This document shows, piece after piece, positions 5,911-6,920 of a stretch of 6,920 nt of DNA (its first letter is position 1; each line of letters opens with the position of its first letter). This DNA comes from Deinococcus sp. Lineage in GTDB: Bacteria; Deinococcota; Deinococci; Deinococcales; Deinococcaceae. Under the pieces are notes generated by a model. It was not told where the DNA came from, searched no databases, and saw only the letters and a list, made by a program, of their open reading frames with translations. Position numbers and translations under genes: made by a program. The DNA lies in NCBI GenBank assembly GCA_030524065.1, contig JAUNHF010000095.1:1-6920 (forward strand), given 5' to 3'.

Positions 5911-6920
5911 TCGGCCTCCTGCGCCGCGCTGCCCTGGGTATAGACCCGGCCTTTCCAGACCACCTCGCGCCGGGCCGCCTGGGCGTAGACTGGCAGTGCC
6001 AGCAGCGGCAGCAGCGGAGTCAGCAGCACTTCGGCCAGGTCGGCGGGGCGGGTGCGGCGGGTCAGCATGCGGACCGCCAGGCCCTCCAGCAGTCCAGCCG
6101 CCACCAGCAGGCGCTGGCCGCTCAGCCAGGGCCAGGTGTAGGTCAGCAGATGCAGCGCCAGGCTGAGTGGCAACAAGGCCCGCTGCCCCCCGTGAAAACT
6201 GAGCAGCCCCTTGCTGAAGCCGGTCACCGACTCGGCGTAAGAACGGTACATCCGCACCCGCACCGCGTCCCCGCCCAGAATCAGGGTCAGGCGGCCCCCG
6301 GCTCCCTTGACGGCGCGGGCAAACATCACGTCTTCCAGCAGTTCGGCGCGGACGGTGGCGTGTCCGCCCAACCGTTCGTAGCATTCGCGGCGGAACATCA
6401 TCACCTGACCGTTGGCGGCGCTGGCCTGGGGGACGGGCACCGCCAGCAGCGGCCAGGGCAGCAGGCTCAGCAGCACGTGGTCCACCAGCGGCGTGAGAAT
6501 ACGCTCGCCGGGGGCGCGGTTGTCCTGCTGCGGCCACACGGTCATCAGGTCGGCGCCCGACTGCCGGAAATACGCTACGGCTCCGGCCAGAGCGCCGGGC
6601 TGCCAGGTCACGTCGGCGTCGGTGAACACCAGCACGTCGCCGCCCGCCGCCTCGCCCAGCTGCTGGCAGGCCCAGGGTTTGCCGTGCCAGCCGGGGGGCA
6701 GCGGCTGGCCGCTCAGCACCGTGGCGCCGGCTCCCCGCGCCAGCTCGGCCGTCTCATCGTCGCTGTGGTCGTCCAGCACCAGCACTTCGCCCGCCCCCTG
6801 CGCCAGAAAACCGGGCAGGGTCTGCGGCAGATTGCGGGCCTCGTTGCGGGCCGGAATCAGCAGCGACACGTCGCTCAGATCAGCGGATGCGCCCTGATTG
6901 TTCAGGCGTGGAAAGGTCAG
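5907..6920 (-). CDS. Family 2 glycosyltransferase with C-terminal membrane spans, 5' end probably outside window
   Basis: This is a GT-A fold glycosyltransferase of family 2, of the membrane-anchored type found in carotenoid and hopanoid clusters. Counting from the GTG at 6869, it shows SLLIPARNE (2-10), the DDHSDDET nucleotide-sugar region (33-40), the metal-binding TDAD (83-86), and the ED acid pair at 179-180. [15 protein letters not shown] follows at 207-221, resembling CrtQ-like enzymes. Three hydrophobic spans (about 231-250, 253-269 and 279-297) would anchor it in the membrane. The GTG at 6869 sits right at the first beta strand and has no ribosome-binding site. The frame stays open for 17 more codons to the window edge, so the true start is probably further upstream. 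The stop overlaps the desaturase start as ATGA. A sugar-to-carotenoid role is inferred from the neighbour; lipid glycosylation is an alternative. Confidence 0.85.
   Translation of the reverse strand: MTFPRLNNQGASADLSDVSLLIPARNEARNLPQTLPGFLAQGAGEVLVLDDHSDDETAELARGAGATVLSGQPLPPGWHGKPWACQQLGEAAGGDVLVFTDADVTWQPGALAGAVAYFRQSGADLMTVWPQQDNRAPGERILTPLVDHVLLSLLPWPLLAVPVPQASAANGQVMMFRRECYERLGGHATVRAELLEDVMFARAVKGAGGRLTLILGGDAVRVRMYRSYAESVTGFSKGLLSFHGGQRALLPLSLALHLLTYTWPWLSGQRLLVAAGLLEGLAVRMLTRRTRPADLAEVLLTPLLPLLALPVYAQAARREVVWKGRVYTQGSAAQEAE

Noticed and set aside
4462..6537. Reading frame of 691 codons that would fuse a 209-residue N-terminal part to the desaturase
   Set aside because: The N-terminal part is an Arg/Pro/Gly-rich shadow frame of the glycosyltransferase gene. 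The desaturase begins at 5910 with its own AGGAGG and the family N-terminus.

Overview
The window is GC-rich DNA that looks chromosomal and fits a Deinococcus-type bacterium. The reasons are a CrtD-like carotenoid desaturase operon, very GC-rich codon third positions, Ala/Gly/Leu/Arg-rich proteins, and one gene with a -10 box placed just upstream of its ATG, as in the leaderless genes common in Deinococcus. This assignment is an inference from sequence character, not a database match.

Layout: (1) A TetR-family regulator on the minus strand runs off the left edge. It is divergent from (2) a class A FAD-dependent monooxygenase at 575-1747. The 60-bp gap between them holds a small palindrome and a direct repeat. 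A hairpin with a T-tract ends the monooxygenase unit. (3) A regulated promoter with two ACCGnACGGT-type palindromes drives a two-gene ABC exporter. Its permease (2049-3110) and ATPase (3175-3930) closely resemble the HrtB/HrtA heme-efflux pair of Gram-positive bacteria. (4) Converging on it from the right is a minus-strand operon of a family-2 glycosyltransferase (5' end probably outside the window), a CrtD/CrtI-type carotenoid desaturase, and a small multi-span membrane protein. Each junction in this operon is a four-base ATGA stop/start overlap. The membrane protein gene is broken by a +1 frameshift at a run of seven C.

How the parts may work together: the left half looks like two regulated detoxification or stress units, a TetR-linked flavin monooxygenase and a repressor-controlled exporter of a hydrophobic compound such as heme. 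The right half looks like late carotenoid tailoring, with desaturation of a hydroxylated carotenoid end and possibly sugar transfer, plus a membrane protein of unknown role.

The observations most worth a second look are the twin operator of the HrtBA-like operon and the poly-C frameshift in the carotenoid operon. I see no RNA genes, CRISPR arrays, insertion sequences or obvious mobile elements.
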